Part shown: positions 61,501-64,000 of the stretch, in pieces | How the letters are laid out: each line of letters opens with the position of its first letter | Numbering within the stretch: the first letter of the stretch is position 1 | Assembly (NCBI GenBank): GCA_963855995.1 | Contig: OY979718.1 | Span: 43,936,059 to 44,000,058, forward strand | Origin: Muricea muricata | Lineage: Eukaryota > Cnidaria > Anthozoa > Malacalcyonacea > Plexauridae | Length of the DNA stretch: 64,000 nt | Direction of reading: 5' to 3' | Notes under the pieces: generated by a model | Told to the model about the DNA's origin: nothing | Database searches by the model: none | The model's input: only the letters and a program-made list of their open reading frames with translations | Program-made: the position numbers and the translations under genes

Positions 61501-63917
61501 GATCTGCGAGGCGCCGACGCTTATTTAGAAACCGTAGACGGTCGGTAGCATCATTGATCTCGTTCCCATATTCCTCTCGTCTCGATTAGACGAAGTTTTA
61601 TTATAAATAGAAATTGTTTTGACGGTTTTCAGCTAGCTCGTTGTTAGCTCAGTCGTTTAGGCGTACGATTTCTAATAGAATAGGCAGGGGTTCGAATTCC
61701 ATCCGAGGCTTTTTTATTTTTAAAGTTCGTCAAACTTTTTTTCTTATATTATTTCCCTTTTATACGATTTTTGTAAGGGTTAGGTTTAGAGTTTGGGTCA
61801 GGGATTGGATTATTTAAAATTTTAAAAAGAAAGATCTATTAGTTTTATCAGACATATAGGCTTGAGATCGAGATCAATGATGCTACCGACCATTAAAGAT
61901 GCTACCGACCGTCTACGGTTTCTAAATTTGCGGCGCCGACAAATCACGATATCTTGCGAAAACCGAGTACAATAAGCGTTTTATTATTCTCTTACAAAGT
62001 TTCTTATAAGACTTTATAACTAGGAACAACAAGATTTTCACGCAAACCTTTTGAATGTTCAGCAAAGCGAGCAGCCGTTGTTTACAAAAGTGGAAGCAAT
62101 GCTCATGCTCAGAGTGTTATTTTTAGTCCAGCCATGTTTTAACAAATGCGCATGCTCAGAGTGTTATTTGTTGCTCAGCCATGTTCTTAACAAATGCGCA
62201 TGCTCAGAGTGTTATTTGTACGCAGTTATTTGCAGGTACATTGACCAATCAGAATAAAGAATGCATATAAAGAGAATGATAATTATTGTTACGTGACGAC
62301 AGTGCGTGTGGTGGACTGAGGTTGACAATTGCACTTATAAAAATATAGCTATGTACAGGTGTATGCGAGGGTCGGTAATTCTTTATTTCTGCACTCAGAC
62401 ATGCAGAATTAAACTCCATTATTCTGGGATTTCTGTCTGATTCCCACATATTTCTAATTTCTCCTTTCTCATGCAGTTGAAGAAGTGTACGGTGAACTTA
62501 AAAACTCTTGGAAACCATCTCTGCTGCATTAAAGTATTCCACAAAGAAGACGACAAACATAATTCCGACTATTTTTCTAGGCATTTTTCAAAAGAAAAGA
62601 TAGCAAATGGTTAGACATTGTTTGGAGTGTCAGGTCATCAAGAGCTAACAATGTTAATAAGGAAACGCCAACGTTAGACGATGCTGTCATCAGATTACCG
62701 GTAGAGTACTCCACTGTGTAGCCAAACTGGGCCACCCGGAGACATTTAGGGGCCCGGCAAAAAATTTGACCGTGAAAACTTCGTGTTTCATTCATGAATC
62801 TGGTGGTATGGAAAAACGGGGATGGTAAAATCCTTCATTCTTCTGTATAGTTTGCTTTATTCTTTATGTCCCCCCCCCCCCTTAAGCTGGAGGTCCGGGC
62901 CAAATTGCACCTGTGCTCATTTTACGGGTGGAGTTCTTGTTTCAAACAAGGTTTCACCAACTAAAAATAAGCTTATGTAGTCGTGCTAAGACATTGCGAG
63001 CTTATTATACTCACAGTGATTCCAACAAGGGAATGCCTTCTTCTGACGTTTTTAAAGCAAATGTACGTTTTTCTCATACTATCGTACGCCAGTTAATAAA
63101 CATGTCAGAAATGATGATTTTTCTAATGATTTTACCTGATTCATTGCATTACGGTATCATGTCAACGTCGAATTTGTTGTTGTATTCCTTCTGTTTTCTT
63201 GTAACAGACTGCAAAAAGGCGAAAAAAAGACATCATCATTCCCTCGGCACATGTAATTCCTCCCAAAAGTGGAGAGAGCACGCAAAACACACAGATAACC
63301 CTTGACCAGATAACGTCGTTTAAAGATTTCCTTAAACATATCGATAAACTTGAGGTAAGCAAGTTCCCCCAAAGTGTTGTTACGCTCGCACTCTAGTAGA
63401 ATTATAGACTGCATGTAACTTAGAAAAAAAAATGCGATTGTGGTTGTGTAACGGAAATTTCAGCCTACAGGTTTGACTGAAAAGGTCCCACCGATACGCA
63501 AACATTGGTCTCATAAAAAACGTCCTTGCATGAATGTTCTGGAAAACCGAAAAGTCCCATAATAGCTGGGTGGACGACTAGCTGAAAGAGTGAGGGAGTG
63601 GTAATGACCCTTGCTTAGTCATTGCTTTTTTCCCGTACCCCCTGGTTATAGGATGGTACACTGTCCTTATTTAAGACGCCTTGATTATTGAGTTAATGAG
63701 AAGAGGAATGTCGAATGACTGGTATACTTTATGTATATGCTCTTTGGTAGTCAATCTAAGCAACTGTCCCTGCAACGTATTTACTTTCCAAATTAGTTTC
63801 CAAATCAGATGGCCTGTATACTCGAATCACCTTACCTTCAACATTTCTTGGTAATCACACAAAATGAGTCAGCGGTATTACGACTTAATTTTTGGTTGCA
63901 ACAAGCTCTTTATGAAG
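52588..63917 (+). CDS. CENPI: CENP-I (Mis6) kinetochore protein, partial, ten exons seen, continues off the right edge
   Basis: Plus-strand exons: 52588-52663, 56106-56246, 56867-56985, 58597-58704, 59072-59120, 60051-60097, 61283-61376, 62477-62529(?), 63208-63354 and 63797-63917. Phases agree (1,1,0,0,1,0,1,0,0,1). The reading starts MNIEDHKDENFDDLTLDELV and then follows vertebrate CENP-I: VNQIIKCLIPRENV, SFLKWLLMVYEWI, HCLYGMLFLFLDND, CPYICHLLYSMTRKE, VKPFRLRKLLDLLGK, HLIGLLSLYKVHAPHLVSV, LKNSWKPSLL, and ESAVLRLNFWLQQALYEG. CENP-I is part of the CENP-HIKM complex of the inner kinetochore and supports CENP-A chromatin. Exon 62477 runs into an in-frame TAA at 62530 instead of a GT donor. The remaining C-terminal half lies beyond the window. 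Confidence 0.93.
52741..53303. mobile_element. About 560-bp inverted-repeat element (CENP-I intron 1)
   Basis: The ends GGGGCCAGGTCCATATTCA and, inverted at the right, GGGGCCACATCCATATTCA mark a TIR element. A second partial inverse of the right end begins at about 52965 (CATATTCATATTGCCACAGA), so the left side may be a nested or rearranged copy. No ORF. Confidence 0.6.
54000..55170 (-). pseudogene. Second Ty3/gypsy fragment, RT joined to integrase (CENP-I intron 1)
   Basis: The minus strand shows decayed RT blocks from about 55150 down. They include SQDDILVAGR (catalytic region, near 54700) and a KEHDKKLRKVLDVIQEAGL to FLGAKFSK segment (54674-54430). It then passes, without a recognisable RNase H, into the integrase zinc finger (CEECQVKK, near 54190) and the first core Asp region (FLVVIDYNSHYLEV, near 54050). 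Frame breaks are many. No LTRs were seen. Confidence 0.82.
55172..55303. mobile_element. 132-bp near-perfect hairpin element with 7-bp TSD (CENP-I intron 1)
   Basis: Arms of about 55 bp, starting CATAGGCGGCCCAATTCAGT, differ at about one position. GTAAAAC flanks both sides (55165-55171, 55304-55310). Near-identity of the arms suggests a recent insertion or gene conversion. It lies at the 5' edge of the gypsy fragment. Confidence 0.9.
55347..55510. mobile_element. 164-bp MITE, TAGAGAGGTT terminal family, copy 2
   Basis: The tips TAGAGAGGTTCAGATTTGA and the inverse match the tip of 2603-2846. The inner arm (TCCACTACC) and centre are different from copy 1. The right border CTCTAATGCA is also shared with copy 1. 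It lies in CENP-I intron 1. Confidence 0.8.
55733..56083. repeat. 350-bp foldback ending 23 bp before CENP-I exon 2
   Basis: The arms share CTAATGGACCATTCC (left) with its inverse at the right end, then GAAAAGAGC.TCCTA, AAGTTTGGTTG, TGTAAAGTTTGC and AAAAGCGTTAC. The left arm has about 40 extra bases. The loop is short. The right arm occupies the branch-point and upstream region of the exon 2 acceptor. Confidence 0.75.
59425..59602. repeat. Short inverted-repeat element (CENP-I intron 5)
   Basis: The ends GGTTCACACTTCTAATAATC and a diverged inverse (AAGTGTGAATCAGAC) face each other across about 130 bp. No ORF and no clear target duplication. Confidence 0.4.
60637..60733. repeat. 97-bp hairpin (CENP-I intron 6)
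   Basis: GGTTATTCTTTCTTGTTACG and CGTAACATGAAAGAATAACC form imperfect arms. The inner part shares CACGAATG / GAATTCGTG. Confidence 0.6.
61422..62271 (+). mobile_element. 850-bp dispersed element with minisatellite and tRNA-like insert, copy 2 (CENP-I intron 7)
   Basis: It begins TTATCAATTATTGCACGAGG and ends TATAAAGAGAA, like the copy at 35174-35559 read in reverse. From 62100 to 62220 there are three units with the core CATGCTCAGAGTGTTATTT and GCTCAGCCATGTT links. The interior holds an inverted pair (GGTCGGTAGCATCATTGATC at 61547 and the inverse near 61880) around a tRNA-like unit. No ORF. Confidence 0.75.
61637..61709 (+). repeat. tRNA-like unit in the loop of the 850-bp element
   Basis: An A-box-like TTAGCTCAGTCGTTTAGG and a B box GGGTTCGAATTCC lie about 45 bp apart, followed by CCGAGGCTTTTTT, a possible Pol III terminator. 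The acceptor ends and anticodon arm pair poorly, so a working tRNA is unlikely. Confidence 0.5.
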
Positions 63918-64000
63918 GTGCGTAGAGGTTTGCTAACATGAGTTATCACTAAATGTCTGAGCTATTGTAGTTTTATTAGGAAAATAACGTTTTCTAGTTT

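Noticed and set aside
61637-61709. Functional tRNA gene
   Set aside because: A and B boxes are present, but the acceptor and anticodon stems pair poorly and it lies inside a repeat element.

Overview
This is nuclear DNA of an animal. Four protein-coding genes are split by many GT-AG introns, and all four belong to animal or widely conserved families. The rest is AT-rich and packed with DNA transposons, foldback elements, retrotransposon remains and short repeats. I cannot name the species. The gene set, base composition and repeat load suit a non-vertebrate animal such as a cnidarian, but this is inference. I saw no prokaryotic features, CRISPR array, operon or intact RNA gene.

Layout. 1-715: decayed LINE (minus). 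1473-1634 and 2603-2846: small inverted-repeat elements. 3013-7353: broken Ty3/gypsy retrotransposon (minus). 8313-13343: MITEs, a (TA)n array and foldbacks, with no gene. 13617-23526 (+): five-exon gene for a 432-residue TauE/SafE (TSUP) membrane transporter. 24261-28700: repeats and a dead Tc1-type transposon. 29143-34477 (-): three-exon TSC22-domain gene, 395 residues. 34792-37010: repeats. 38610-52131 (-): eleven-exon TMCO3-type cation/proton antiporter gene, 704 residues. 52588 to the right edge (+): CENP-I kinetochore gene, ten exons seen and continuing beyond the window. Its introns hold a second gypsy remnant and several hairpin elements.

The four genes do not form a pathway. TMCO3 and CENP-I lie head to head, with 456 bp between their start codons, so they probably share a bidirectional promoter. 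In all four genes I could join exons so that every splice phase agrees and the joined protein follows its family. The exception is one CENP-I exon with an in-frame stop exactly where the donor should be.

I found no convincing new multi-gene system. The most interesting material is: the animal TSUP transporter; a set of non-autonomous DNA transposon families that can be defined from this window by paired copies and exact target-site duplications; and the possible one-base lesion in CENP-I.
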